A DNA stretch of 64,000 nt from contig NZ_JRKI01000003.1 in NCBI RefSeq assembly GCF_000935125.1, positions 124,001-188,000 of the forward strand. The letters are read 5' to 3'. This document shows positions 63,786 to 64,000 of this stretch, in pieces. The notes under the pieces were generated by a model. That model was not told the DNA's origin. It saw only the letters and a program-made list of their open reading frames with translations, and searched no databases. Each line of letters opens with the position of its first letter. Positions within the stretch are counted from its first letter, which is position 1. The position numbers and the translations under genes were made by a program. The stretch comes from Streptomyces natalensis ATCC 27448 (GTDB taxonomy: Bacteria > Actinomycetota > Actinomycetes > Streptomycetales > Streptomycetaceae).

Positions 63786-64000
63786 TCAGCGCAGGATCCT
63801 CTCCTTGGCGCGCTGGAACTCCTGGCCGGTGAGGTCTCCCCGGGCGCGGATCCCGAAGAGTTTCGCCAACTGGTCGGCCGCACGCCTGACCGCTCACGAC
63901 GCCATCGGAAGCGCCGCCCCCTCGCGCCACTTGAGGATCTTGTCGAAGCTGACCACCGCGCCGCGTCTGCCGGTGCGGTTGCGGTAGCGGACGTGGTCGG
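63786..64000 (-). pseudogene. Partial gene with SHOCT C-terminus, interrupted by in-frame TGA
   Basis: Reading the reverse strand from the window edge gives DHVRYRNRTGRRGAVVSFDK, then ILKWREGAALPMAS and a TGA (63894-63896). In the same frame the sequence goes on as AVRRAADQLAKLFGIRARGD, LTGQEFQRAKERILR and TGA at 63786-63788. The latter part is a SHOCT domain, normally the C-terminal tail of a larger protein. The single in-frame stop either truncates the protein, making this a pseudogene, or is read through. The 5' part lies beyond the window. Confidence 0.55.

Overview
The window is actinobacterial chromosome, almost certainly Streptomyces or a close relative. GC is very high with G/C at nearly every third codon position, GTG starts are frequent, and the gene families are streptomycete: SSI-type inhibitor, peptidase inhibitor I36, DUF397, DUF6415, DUF5926, SigE-family sigma factor, stand-alone prim-pol proteins. 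Three exact GTTTCACGTGAAAC sequences (the Streptomyces parS site) suggest a core location, perhaps not far from oriC; that is inference.

Layout. 0-4.2 kb: MarR regulator, MFS exporter with three C-terminal carboxypeptidase-regulatory-like domains, and a YceI protein with one more such domain. 4.4-6.3 kb: secreted I36 inhibitor, two WXG100-type genes, DUF397 with a regulator remnant. 6.4-8.9 kb: MFS exporter and TetR regulator behind a repeat-containing operator. 8.9-15.7 kb: a reverse-strand operon of response regulator, histidine kinase, GT2-GtrA glycosyltransferase (apparent 1-bp frameshift) and GT39 glycosyltransferase. 16-19.3 kb: FMN reductase, DUF2797 protein, a GlxA/AraC regulator that has lost its N-terminus, and a C/A-rich stretch. 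19.3-26.4 kb: initiator tRNA, then a decayed integrative element (19654-25785) bounded by exact 49-bp copies of the tRNA-Arg 3' end, then tRNA-Arg and tRNA-Ser. 26.6-42.8 kb: SSI inhibitor and a signalling block: a 1429-aa PAS/pseudokinase/pseudoreceiver protein, an acyl-CoA ligase, an OsaC-like anti-sigma kinase/phosphatase, a seven-HAMP hybrid kinase with its response regulator (OsaA/OsaB-like), a GNAT enzyme and a SigE-family sigma factor. 43-48 kb: a five-gene operon matching the mycobacterial igr steroid side-chain operon (two acyl-CoA dehydrogenases, ChsH2-like, ChsH1-like, Ltp2-like) behind a large palindrome. 48-54 kb: N/Q-rich secreted protein, prim-pol protein with a LexA-like box, methyltransferase, membrane protein, tRNA-Ser, HtrA-type protease. 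54-64 kb: glycerophosphodiesterase, RsbW-like ATPase, DUF5926 protein, secreted protein, a second prim-pol-like protein lacking an Asp-x-Asp motif, a GAF/PP2C-like protein lacking a usual metal-site Asp, aminopeptidase P, TetR regulator, and a SHOCT reading frame broken by an in-frame TGA.

Themes. Partner-switching and phosphorelay proteins recur (OsaABC-like set, RsbW-like ATPase, PP2C-like protein, PAS protein), several with degenerate catalytic residues, so part of this set probably acts by binding rather than catalysis. The most unusual items are the 1429-aa PAS protein with spaced Thr-Gly-Arg-Arg-Arg-Ala-Arg motifs, the igr-like operon without visible ring-degradation genes, the shared domain linking the exporter to YceI, and the tRNA-Arg element with its NUDIX/XRE module and small genes. 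Functions are assigned by reading the translations; no database search was possible.
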